Assembly: GCA_009993955.1 (NCBI GenBank)
Contig: JAACSL010000009.1
Coordinates: forward strand, 110,369 to 158,371
Origin: Paraglaciecola sp.
GTDB lineage: Bacteria > Pseudomonadota > Gammaproteobacteria > Enterobacterales > Alteromonadaceae
Reading direction: 5' to 3'
Length of the DNA stretch: 48,003 nucleotides
In this document: positions 27,600-35,283 of the stretch, one piece after another
How the letters are laid out: each line of letters begins with the position of its first letter
How positions within the stretch are numbered: the first letter of the stretch is position 1
Translations under genes and position numbers: made by a program
Notes under the pieces: model-generated
Databases searched by the model: none
Seen by the model: the letters and a program-made list of their open reading frames with translations, nothing else
Told to the model about the DNA's origin: nothing

Positions 27600-28181
27600 C
27601 TATTGGGCCGCTGGAGCAAATACTGAAGCGTTGAGGGTATTAGCGACGACCAAATTGCTACCCTGCAACTGGCCACATCCCCTAACGATAAAAACGTGAC
27701 AACTAATATTGCTTCCACCAATAACATTGCTTGAGCCTACACAAGGTTGCTCACGCAAAAATGCGGTACGTGACCAACTTTGTACACCGGGAGAATCCAC
27801 ATAGTCTCCCACCGTTGTATGTCGTGTGCCTTTTACTAAGCCATCTTTGGTGACGGCACGATTTGTCCATGTTGCATTATCTAAGCAACTCAGCGTTTGT
27901 GTGGCCAAGTCAATTTGATTGCCACCTCTTGCATCTGATAAAGGATCATTGAGGGCGGCATCACCCAACACAGCTTTGTCTTCCGATTCAAAAATAACAC
28001 CGGCAATGGCTGATTCAGCGGCATCAAAGGCAAGCGATCGACGTTCCATGGAGACCGCCATCTTGCTTTGCATCAAACTGCTGGCCACCGACGTTACCCC
28101 TAAAATGGTCAAGCTCAACAAAATCAGCAGGGCAAAAACCATCACCATGCCAGCTTGCTCTCTCATTGCTATTGGTTTCAT
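27600..28181 (-). CDS. pilX: PilX-like minor pilin
   Basis: A 193-residue PilX-type prepilin. The hydrophobic N-terminus MREQAG-MVMVFALLILLSLTILGV is followed by ASSLMQSKMAVSMERRSLAFDAAESAI, the recognisable PilX helix. A C-terminal domain with several cysteines (CLDNATW, EQPCVGSS, ISCHVF, VRGCGQ) follows. Position +5 is not glutamate, as is common for PilX/GspK. Its start overlaps the pilW stop by four bases, and pilY1 follows after 9 bp. Confidence 0.88.
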   Translation of the reverse strand: MKPIAMREQAGMVMVFALLILLSLTILGVTSVASSLMQSKMAVSMERRSLAFDAAESAIAGVIFESEDKAVLGDAALNDPLSDARGGNQIDLATQTLSCLDNATWTNRAVTKDGLVKGTRHTTVGDYVDSPGVQSWSRTAFLREQPCVGSSNVIGGSNISCHVFIVRGCGQLQGSNLVVANTLNASVFAPAAQ

Positions 28182-29050
28182 ATATTTCTACTTCTAATAA
28201 AGTTTTTGACATTCCGCAGGCTGATGGTGGTCTCAAATTGTCTGAACAGACTTTGCTGTGCAGGTTGCACCGCCACTTCGTCGAGAAGTCGGAAGGTTGG
28301 CACTGAATCAACGACAACGTCGGCATCAGCGCGGATCAGTAAAGCAATGCGTATGGCCACAACTTGTGAGCCTGCGTTGCGCAAAGCGGGTAGCGCATCG
28401 GCATCCACAAATCTCACCGGACGCGAAGAGTTATCTTGGGAGGCTAATACATCCGTTACCCCGTATTGAATTTGAAAACTGTAGACCTCGTCTAACAGCG
28501 TGTAAGCTTGGTCACCGTCATTACCAACCGCGACCTTTTGACCACGCAGTACTCGGCCATCAAAGCCGCGACACTGCAACGATGTGCCATTAACAAAGTA
28601 TTGATTAACTACAAAAAACTCTTCATCCACGGCATAGCCTAATTTATATCCTCGACAGTCAGTCGCTGCTTGCATCGTCACCACTAACGTATCGTTTCCA
28701 CCCGACGCCCCTTCTATTACACCAATGGCAGGATCAGCGGCAAAATCACCTGGCAAGGCAACCGGGTTGTTTTGAATATAAGCGGCTTCCACCACAACAT
28801 CTGTGCCCGGATCACGATTGAGTTGTGGTGACAGCAAGTCATAACGACCTGTCATTAACAAGTCATTGCGCAAGCGCGATACGATAAAACGTCCGCTTTC
28901 TTGCACTTGGGCCATGCCTTGGTTCAGCTTTTCCGTCACGTTGTTACCTAACATGATTTGGATAACGGCTGCAGAAATGAGCAAACCGAGGGTCAATGAA
29001 ATCATTAACTCGATGAGGGTAAAACCTTGTTGTTTGGTCATGTTTTTCAT
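28178..29050 (-). CDS. pilW: PilW-like minor pilin
   Basis: A 290-residue PilW/GspJ-like minor pilin. The leader MKNMTKQQG precedes FTLIELMISLTLGLLISAAVIQI, followed by the typical MAQVQESGRFIVSRLRNDLLMTG helix and a large beta-rich domain. It overlaps pilV by four bases and pilX by four bases, so this is a tightly coupled operon. With PilV, PilX, PilE and PilY1 it forms the priming complex at the pilus tip. Confidence 0.9.
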   Translation of the reverse strand: MKNMTKQQGFTLIELMISLTLGLLISAAVIQIMLGNNVTEKLNQGMAQVQESGRFIVSRLRNDLLMTGRYDLLSPQLNRDPGTDVVVEAAYIQNNPVALPGDFAADPAIGVIEGASGGNDTLVVTMQAATDCRGYKLGYAVDEEFFVVNQYFVNGTSLQCRGFDGRVLRGQKVAVGNDGDQAYTLLDEVYSFQIQYGVTDVLASQDNSSRPVRFVDADALPALRNAGSQVVAIRIALLIRADADVVVDSVPTFRLLDEVAVQPAQQSLFRQFETTISLRNVKNFIRSRNI

Positions 29051-29796
29051 AGGGTGATGTCAACTGCCACACAATCGTGAGGGCTGGTTTCGTCCACATT
29101 GCATTTTGCATTCAAGGTACGGTCAATATTTTGCCAATTTTCTACCGGCCAACTCAGAGTCACGATATGTTTAGAGCCAACACTGCAGGCTTGCCCATCA
29201 GCTAAATTATTGTCCTCACAACGAAGTGCAACTTTGATTTGTGGATTAGACTGAACCGCAGCGCATGACATTTCATAAGCATCAAAGGCCGCCAATTGGG
29301 AGGTAGAGCAGGTATTAGCATGACAATTTGGTATGGTTGCCGGGCGTGTCAAACAGTAGCAGTCATAGGGTAAGCCCCCACTAGGACAAGTTAGATTTTC
29401 AAAATTGTATAAATCAGGATCAAAATAATCGTTATCCACAACTAAGCCTTCACCTTGGATGGAAAAGGTTGCGTTTGCTCGCAAACGTTCACTGAATTGT
29501 TGGGCCACCATCACGGATTGGGTGCGGTTGAGCGATTCAGCATTGGTAAATGAACCAACAAATTGCAAATAGGCAACACCCAATAAACCCACAGACAAAA
29601 TAAACAAGGTCACTAAAATTTCAATCATACCCACACCACCCATTCTGGCGGTGTTTAAGCAGCGAAGCTGGTTACTCTGAGAATGTGAATAAAATCTAAT
29701 GGCCTGTGAGGTGCAGGAACAATCACCCCGCTGAGAATGTTGCGTATATGCAAGCAAACCTGTATTGGTGGCACGGGTCTGGTGGGTAAACTGCAT
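29047..29796 (-). CDS. pilV: PilV-like minor pilin with unusual leader
   Basis: A PilV-type minor pilin: MIEILVTLFILSVGLLGVAYLQF with the glutamate at the expected +3/+5 position, LNRTQSVMVAQQFSERLRANATF, then a cysteine-rich globular domain. The start is uncertain. The ATG chosen here gives a leader of about 57 residues, far longer than normal. An internal ATG at 29643 would give only MGGVG before the cleavage point, but neither has a good ribosome binding site. It is the first gene of the main minor-pilin operon; 178 bp upstream separate it from the second operon and may hold a promoter. Confidence 0.78.
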   Translation of the reverse strand: MQFTHQTRATNTGLLAYTQHSQRGDCSCTSQAIRFYSHSQSNQLRCLNTARMGGVGMIEILVTLFILSVGLLGVAYLQFVGSFTNAESLNRTQSVMVAQQFSERLRANATFSIQGEGLVVDNDYFDPDLYNFENLTCPSGGLPYDCYCLTRPATIPNCHANTCSTSQLAAFDAYEMSCAAVQSNPQIKVALRCEDNNLADGQACSVGSKHIVTLSWPVENWQNIDRTLNAKCNVDETSPHDCVAVDITL

Positions 29797-29995
29797 GTTG
29801 CTGATCGCTATAACCAACGTCTTTACCTTGGCAAATGAGCCTAAAAACCTTTATCTGTGATTAGTATGGTAGCTAAATTCACGAGGAATAGGTTATTAGA
29901 GGCAAATTAAAGGTATAAAAATAGAGGTAATTGTAAAACACGCTGAGGTTTTTGCACTGGCTTGGAGAGTATAAGTCTGTGGTTAGAGGCTTAGA

Positions 29996-30544
29996 TCAAT
30001 AATGTAGGATGGGAAAACTGGCGTCTTGAATTAGCCCAGCAATATTGCCCTGCAAGATGACTTGTTGCTCATTACCTTGTCTATCTAGCCAACTCACCTG
30101 AACGTTCACTACTTTTAATGTACCAAGGTTATTGTCTGGTGATAATGGTGCCATGCCGCTCTCTGTAAGCCATTGATCAGCTATCCCATCATCATCCGTA
30201 TCAACAAAATATACCTGTGTTACTTGCCAAGACAAGTCAAAATCATAGGTATTGCTCGGATCTTTACTCAGCGTAAGGGTGGTAGTGCCTGCGGGCAATT
30301 GCCCGCCTAACTCAGATTGAAGTTGAGCAAAGATTGGCGTGCCATCGTCATCATTTGTTTGTGAAAACCGATATAGGTCATCCAATTTTTGTTGAGCAAG
30401 TTGCAGTGCGATGCTGCGTAGGTTCAATGTTGCTTGAGCCCTTACGTATTGACTTTGTAAACTAATATAGCCTGTTACGCCCAACATCATCATCAGGGCT
30501 GCAACTAGCACTTCCACTAATGAAAAACCTTTTACTGCTTGCAT
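29996..30544 (-). CDS. Second PilV/GspI-like minor pilin
   Basis: A 182-residue prepilin with leader MQAVKG and a pilin helix FSLVEVLVAALMMMLGVTGYI, followed by LQSQYVRAQATLNLRSIALQLAQQKLDDL, which is PilV/GspI-like. A DTDDDGIADQW segment looks like a calcium-binding loop. The start ATG shares its A with the stop of the upstream gene (TGATG). It is the last gene of the second minor-pilin operon. Confidence 0.8.
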   Translation of the reverse strand: MQAVKGFSLVEVLVAALMMMLGVTGYISLQSQYVRAQATLNLRSIALQLAQQKLDDLYRFSQTNDDDGTPIFAQLQSELGGQLPAGTTTLTLSKDPSNTYDFDLSWQVTQVYFVDTDDDGIADQWLTESGMAPLSPDNNLGTLKVVNVQVSWLDRQGNEQQVILQGNIAGLIQDASFPILHY

Positions 30545-31698
30545 CAGAAGTCCCTCCAACTGCCTGGGACCCGCGCGACATGGCGAAATTTGGCGTCGCT
30601 CAATAGAAGATTTAACTCAGCGAGTTGGTAAACCACATTGACTTGACCACCCAGTTGTCCGAGGCGAAAGTTTGCCACCACAGCCCCCATTATTAGACTG
30701 TTTGCCTGCATCTGGATGTCTAGGGTGTCGATGGTTGCGGTGTCATCGATCACGATGACTAAGCCAAAAAGCTTAGTATTTGTGTCCATCACAAGGTTAC
30801 CATCATGGATTATCACTAGGAGGGGATTAAGTGGCTCGCCGACAATGGCATCAGCTTCAATTGTGCAATCATTTTCAACCCAAACAAACCCACTGGCACT
30901 GGTTGGTAATGCGCTGCATCCCTCCAAACGCACGTTAGCCAAGTTCTTTAATGACAAACTTTCACTGGTGGGTAAAGCAAACAGATGATGCACAAGATCA
31001 ACGGGAAATTCACTGTTGTTTGCCACGATATCGCTGCCTGGCGAGCCATTGCTTGATAGTGCGGCGCTGGCACACTCACCATTCTCATAGGCAACAAGTT
31101 CGCAACTCACACCATTTAAAACGTTCATGTCTACCTCCCCATCTGAAAAAATACTCAAGGGGTTTCCATCACCTAAACCATTGGCGTTGGCTACCAGCAT
31201 AAACCTCAAGCTCGTAGCCAAACCACCGGCTACGGTTAACGGGGCGTCAGGTACCTTGACCAACAACTGAAATAGCATAGCCTGTTCACTCACGGTAACA
31301 CTGGCTAAACCGTCCGCCGATTGCCCTGATGAACTCAAGGTGTATAAATCAAGCTGTCGTAATGGCGTAGTGATTGATTCCAGTGTAGCGCTGACTTGGT
31401 AACGCTGTTGACCATGCAACTCACCTGCAACAATATCGAGCGGCCACGTTTTAGCGCCCTGTAATTGCGCAAATCCTTGCATTAGACCTGCCTGTGCGGC
31501 ACGAAAAGCAAGATGCTGGTTTTGGCCGTTTAACAGAATTCGATGCTCAAAGGATTGAATACGCCCGGTGTACAGTGTCACCAAGGTGATCATAATTAAT
31601 AGCAGACTGACGGTAACCAACATGATTGCCCCCCGCTGACTTGCGCAACAGATCGGGGGTGGGCGATGTGAAACCACTGATTTAAGGAGTATAAGCAT
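30544..31698 (-). CDS. PilX/GspK-like large minor pilin
   Basis: A 384-residue protein with the N-terminal PilX-type segment RG-AIMLVTVSLLLIMITLVTLYTGRIQ and the helix NGQNQHLAFRAAQAGLMQGFAQL. Position +5 is not glutamate, as in PilX/GspK. It is much larger than the neighbouring PilX (193 residues), with a C-terminal half rich in beta strands (SLSLKNLANVRLEG, PLLVIIHDGNLVMDTNTKLFG) that suggests a parallel beta-helix-like surface; such PilX forms occur in environmental proteobacteria. It overlaps its upstream neighbour by 17 bp. The start at 31698 is the first ATG of the frame. Confidence 0.72.
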   Translation of the reverse strand: MLILLKSVVSHRPPPICCASQRGAIMLVTVSLLLIMITLVTLYTGRIQSFEHRILLNGQNQHLAFRAAQAGLMQGFAQLQGAKTWPLDIVAGELHGQQRYQVSATLESITTPLRQLDLYTLSSSGQSADGLASVTVSEQAMLFQLLVKVPDAPLTVAGGLATSLRFMLVANANGLGDGNPLSIFSDGEVDMNVLNGVSCELVAYENGECASAALSSNGSPGSDIVANNSEFPVDLVHHLFALPTSESLSLKNLANVRLEGCSALPTSASGFVWVENDCTIEADAIVGEPLNPLLVIIHDGNLVMDTNTKLFGLVIVIDDTATIDTLDIQMQANSLIMGAVVANFRLGQLGGQVNVVYQLAELNLLLSDAKFRHVARVPGSWRDF

Positions 31699-32320
31699 AA
31701 TTCTGCGCCACAAAACCAGTATGAATACGCCGCGAAATAGATGGAAAGTCGACTAATTCTGCTTCAAGAGTCAGATCCACAGACATAAGACTTAATCCGT
31801 GCCGAGTCTGAGTTTGCAGAGTAAACTGCAAAAGCGTTATCTTTACGGTGTTTGGGTCACTAAGATCCTGCCAACCGCCTCCTTCGCAGGCCAGGCCATC
31901 CTGCCGAATTTCTATAGCGCCATCATGCAAACGAAAACCATAATTTTCATTGGTATCATCGGTGTCAAGTTGGCCATTTTGATTGCGATCGTAAGCAAAC
32001 ATGATGCAACTATTAGTGGATTCACTCATGTGCTGTGAAACGTGCAAGGTGTGGGAAAAAGGCGCTGGTGCCGATGTAGGATCGCTGAAACGTTGTGATG
32101 TAGCGGCCGAATAACCGGCTCGCCGAATATCATTGACTAACAGTGCAACAATAGTGTCTAACTCTTCGTCTAAACGCGCCTTGGCAAGCAGCTGGGCGTT
32201 AAGGGCAATACCATGTCCTACCAAGGAACTCATGGCTGACAGAGAAGCCAGCCCTATTGCCATGGAAACGAGTAACTCGACGAGACTGGTGCCTGCGATG
32301 CGATGGATAGAGGTTAACAT
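31682..32320 (-). CDS. Second PilW/GspJ-like minor pilin
   Basis: A 212-residue prepilin. Leader MLTSIHRIAG precedes TSLVELLVSMAIGLASLSAM with Glu at +5. Features of PilW follow: LDEELDTIVALLVNDIRRAGYSA and, later, NSCIMFAYDRNQNGQLDTDD with a calcium-type acidic loop, then GFRLHDGAIEIR. It overlaps the FimT-like gene upstream by 7 bases and the PilX-like gene downstream by 17. Confidence 0.82.
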   Translation of the reverse strand: MLTSIHRIAGTSLVELLVSMAIGLASLSAMSSLVGHGIALNAQLLAKARLDEELDTIVALLVNDIRRAGYSAATSQRFSDPTSAPAPFSHTLHVSQHMSESTNSCIMFAYDRNQNGQLDTDDTNENYGFRLHDGAIEIRQDGLACEGGGWQDLSDPNTVKITLLQFTLQTQTRHGLSLMSVDLTLEAELVDFPSISRRIHTGFVAQNYAYTP

Positions 32321-32832
32321 GGCTTATATCCGCTCACTGCGCCCCTTGCCACACATAACCTTACTCTCCCCATATTGCTGACTATGAGTTTCAGGGCGTT
32401 GTCGCCATCGCTAATTATCGTTGAGCCAGCATTTCCTATGGCTAAGCCCCGCACACCATCAAAAATTGCCAAACGATCCGCGCCGAAGCGGATATCGTCT
32501 AGGTGCACCAAGCGAAAATCAGTGGCAGCAATTTTGTGTTCAACGCCAGACACCAAACAATTCCCGGCAACTTGACAATCACATGCTCCCGCATCACTTA
32601 GGGCAATGCACCAATTGCTGCCCGCTTGAAAAACAGTAGCGATTGCTTGACGACGACTAATGGCCTGGGAACGAGCTTGTTGCAATAAGAAGTAACTGAG
32701 TTCTGCTGCGCCTTTTAATTGCATGGTTTTCTGTGCACCCAAAAAAGTGGGCACGCCCAAGGTTAACACTAGGGTGGTAATAGCAATGGTAAAAAGTAGT
32801 TCAAGCAGAGAGAGGGCACGATGCTGATGCAT
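32314..32832 (-). CDS. Second FimT/GspH-like minor pilin
   Basis: A 172-residue prepilin beginning MHQHRA-LSLLELLFTIAITTLVLTLGV: the residue before the cleavage point is Ala instead of the usual Gly, while Glu at +5 is kept. The FimT/GspH pattern KGAAELSYFLLQQARSQAISRRQA follows, and a C-terminal cysteine is present. It heads the second minor-pilin operon. The ATG at 32832 is preferred over an in-frame start 12 codons upstream, which would give a long leader. Its divergent neighbour is a PilE-like gene 94 bp away. Confidence 0.82.
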   Translation of the reverse strand: MHQHRALSLLELLFTIAITTLVLTLGVPTFLGAQKTMQLKGAAELSYFLLQQARSQAISRRQAIATVFQAGSNWCIALSDAGACDCQVAGNCLVSGVEHKIAATDFRLVHLDDIRFGADRLAIFDGVRGLAIGNAGSTIISDGDNALKLIVSNMGRVRLCVARGAVSGYKPC

Positions 32833-32926
32833 AATGAGTATCCTTACCACAGGTTCAATACCTGTCACAAAATCCGTTTTATTGACTATAGTTCAATTTC
32901 TAAGATTGTGAAAAAAGGAATTTATT

Positions 32927-33334
32927 ATGGCAATTGATGTAGGGACGCGAGGCAAGATAAAAGTGTTTAACACTCACCAAGGCTGGAATCTTATTGAATT
33001 AATGGTGGTATTAGCCATTATCGGCATCTTGGCCACCTTAATTTTTCCGAGTTTGCAGGACCACATTGTTAAAGCGCGGCGTGGTGATGCACAAAACGAA
33101 TTATTTAAGCTAAAAATCAAACAAGAAGACTACCGTTTGAGTCATGTGAGTTTTGCGACGAGCAGCGAATTACCGCTGCCCGTGAGTGAATACTACGAAT
33201 TTTCAATTGTGAATGTCAGTGCTACCACATTTACCCTGGTCGCACTTGCCACCGAAAAACAGGCTGCCGATAGCCGTTGTCAAACCCTAGCCCTCGATCA
33301 ATCGATGACACGCACCCCAGCAGACTGTTGGTGA
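32927..33334 (+). CDS. PilE-like minor pilin
   Basis: A short pilin of 135 residues. A 19-residue leader ending HQG precedes WNLIELMVVLAIIGILA (Trp at +1, Glu at +5), followed by PSLQDHIVKARRGDAQNELFKL. The C-terminal disulfide loop CQTLALDQSMTRTPADCW is the usual PilE ending. The ATG is preceded by AAGGA. It is divergent from the second minor-pilin operon and convergent with ispH (16 bp apart). Confidence 0.85.
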   Translation: MAIDVGTRGKIKVFNTHQGWNLIELMVVLAIIGILATLIFPSLQDHIVKARRGDAQNELFKLKIKQEDYRLSHVSFATSSELPLPVSEYYEFSIVNVSATTFTLVALATEKQAADSRCQTLALDQSMTRTPADCW

Positions 33335-33350
33335 TTATCAAGCCTTGGTT

Positions 33351-34295
33351 TTAGTCGATTTGTTTGATACGCAGTTCTTTTGGCACGGCAAACTCGATAT
33401 TCTCGGCACGCCCGGGGCGTTCATTAGCATGTTCTGCTCCCCATTCTTGCAGGCGTTGCACGACGCCTTGCACTAGTACCTCTGGGGCAGATGCACCGGC
33501 GGTGACACCCACCCGTTGAGCATGAGTAAACCATTCTTTTTGAATGCAATTTGCATCCGCAATAAGGTGGGCTTGGGCACCAATTTTTTCGGCTAATTCT
33601 TTGAGGCGATTCGAGTTTGAGCTATTTTGTGCACCTACCACCAACACAACATCACACTCTGCTGCCAACTCACGTACCGCGTCTTGTCTATTTTGGGTGG
33701 CATAACAAATATCGTCTTTACGTGGCCCTTCAATGGCAGGGAATTTTTCCCGCAGGGCATCGATAACATCGGCAGTATCGTCAACTGACAAAGTTGTTTG
33801 GCTACAGTAGTATAAATGTTTGGGATTTTTGACCACTAGCTTAGCTACGTCACCCACTGATTCAACCAGATAAATGCCACCTTTTGCGTTGTCATATTGG
33901 CCCATGGTGCCCTCGACTTCAGGATGGCCATGGTGTCCGATGAGGATACATTCAGTGCCTTTTTTACTGGCACGCATGACTTCCATGTGCACTTTGGTAA
34001 CCAGCGGACAGGTAGCGTCAAATACCTTTAGTCCTCGACTTTCAGCTTGATTGCGCACCGCTTGAGACACACCGTGGGCTGAAAAAATAACGATACTGTC
34101 ATCCGGCACTTCGGCAATTTCATCAACAAATACCGCGCCACGTTGTTTCAAGCCATCCACCACAAAACGATTGTGCACCACTTCGTGACGCACAAAAATC
34201 GGCGGTGAGAATAACTCCAAGGCCCGCTCCACAATCGTAATGGCGCGATCAACGCCGGCACAAAAACCCCGTGGATTAGCTAAGTGTATTTGCAT
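33351..34295 (-). CDS. ispH: 4-hydroxy-3-methylbut-2-enyl diphosphate reductase
   Basis: A 314-residue IspH (LytB), the last enzyme of the MEP isoprenoid pathway, which makes IPP and DMAPP. The three cysteines that bind the iron-sulfur cluster are in [21 protein letters not shown] and [10 protein letters not shown]; the acid/base glutamate is in [11 protein letters not shown]. It is the last gene of ribF-ileS-lspA-fkpB-ispH, 21 bp after fkpB, the same order as in E. coli. Confidence 0.97.
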   Translation of the reverse strand: MQIHLANPRGFCAGVDRAITIVERALELFSPPIFVRHEVVHNRFVVDGLKQRGAVFVDEIAEVPDDSIVIFSAHGVSQAVRNQAESRGLKVFDATCPLVTKVHMEVMRASKKGTECILIGHHGHPEVEGTMGQYDNAKGGIYLVESVGDVAKLVVKNPKHLYYCSQTTLSVDDTADVIDALREKFPAIEGPRKDDICYATQNRQDAVRELAAECDVVLVVGAQNSSNSNRLKELAEKIGAQAHLIADANCIQKEWFTHAQRVGVTAGASAPEVLVQGVVQRLQEWGAEHANERPGRAENIEFAVPKELRIKQID

Positions 34296-34316
34296 AGTAT
34301 GCTTCCTTTAAAAGCC

Positions 34317-34796
34317 TCAGACTGGTGGTGCTACTACCGAGATGATTTCTACGTCGAAGGTTATCTCTTGACCGGCTAAAGGGTGATTGAAATCAACCGT
34401 CACCGAATCACCCGCTACCGCTCGTACTATACCAGGGAGTTCTGAACCATCGGGTTGTGAAAAAGCAATGATCATACCCTCTTCAGCCGGCGTGTCAGCA
34501 CTGAATTTACTGCGGTCCATGTAATAAATGTTGTCTGGATTAGGCAGTCCAAACGCATCTGCCGGGGCAAGGGTAAAGGATTTTTTGTCGCCCGCAGCCA
34601 GCCCCAGTAAACAGGCTTCAAAATTTGCCGTGACATTGCCGTCACCCATGATTAACTTAGCGGGTTTATTGTTGACTCGCGTGCTGTCTGCCGCAGAACC
34701 ATCGCTCAGTTTTAAATCAAAATGCAACACTACCTCACTGCCAGGCTCAATACACACGGTGTTATTCGCTTGACTGTCTAGGGCTTGGTTAGTCAT
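34317..34796 (-). CDS. fkpB: FKBP-type peptidyl-prolyl isomerase (SlpA class)
   Basis: A 159-residue SlpA/FkpB isomerase: the FKBP fold (EVVLHFDLKLSDGSAADSTR, LPGIVRAV, VDFNHPLAGQEITFDVEI) with the insert-in-flap chaperone domain (GDKKSFTLAPADAFGLPNPD). It overlaps lspA by 8 bases, suggesting translational coupling. Cytoplasmic protein-folding helper. Confidence 0.95.
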   Translation of the reverse strand: MTNQALDSQANNTVCIEPGSEVVLHFDLKLSDGSAADSTRVNNKPAKLIMGDGNVTANFEACLLGLAAGDKKSFTLAPADAFGLPNPDNIYYMDRSKFSADTPAEEGMIIAFSQPDGSELPGIVRAVAGDSVTVDFNHPLAGQEITFDVEIISVVAPPV

Positions 34797-35283
34797 GTTT
34801 TTGCTCTTTGTTCTTAAACATATCGATTATCAATAGCAGTGCCCCTAAACTGATTGCACTGTCCGCCACATTAAAAGCAGGCCAGGACCAATTTTGGTAA
34901 TACACCACAAGAAAGTCCACTACGTGACCGAGCACTAAACGATCATAGGCATTGCCAATGGCACCACCAATAATCAAACAAAAGGCGATGGGCAACATGA
35001 TTTGTTGTTTAGACGTCTGTTTCAACCACCACAAAATCAACACGCTGACAACAAGGGCTATCACGGTGAAAAACCAGCGTTGCCAGCCTCCTGCGTCATG
35101 CAAGAAACTGAATGCTGCGCCGGTATTGTAGACGTGAGTCAAATTGAAAAACGGTAGCACTTCTATAGCTTGATACAATTCAATATGACGCATGACCAGT
35201 GTTTTAGTGTATTGATCAAGGATAATGGTCAGCAGCGCTAGCCACAAAAAACGCCAGCCTGTTTGGCTAAAAAGTTTAAGCAT
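34789..35283 (-). CDS. lspA: Lipoprotein signal peptidase II
   Basis: A 164-residue membrane protein with four helices. The catalytic aspartates are in [19 protein letters not shown] and in [12 protein letters not shown]. It cleaves the signal peptide of diacylated prolipoproteins. The start at 35283, overlapping the ileS stop by 8 bases, gives [19 protein letters not shown], the normal N-terminus; upstream in-frame starts lie within ileS and are rejected. Confidence 0.96.
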   Translation of the reverse strand: MLKLFSQTGWRFLWLALLTIILDQYTKTLVMRHIELYQAIEVLPFFNLTHVYNTGAAFSFLHDAGGWQRWFFTVIALVVSVLILWWLKQTSKQQIMLPIAFCLIIGGAIGNAYDRLVLGHVVDFLVVYYQNWSWPAFNVADSAISLGALLLIIDMFKNKEQKHD

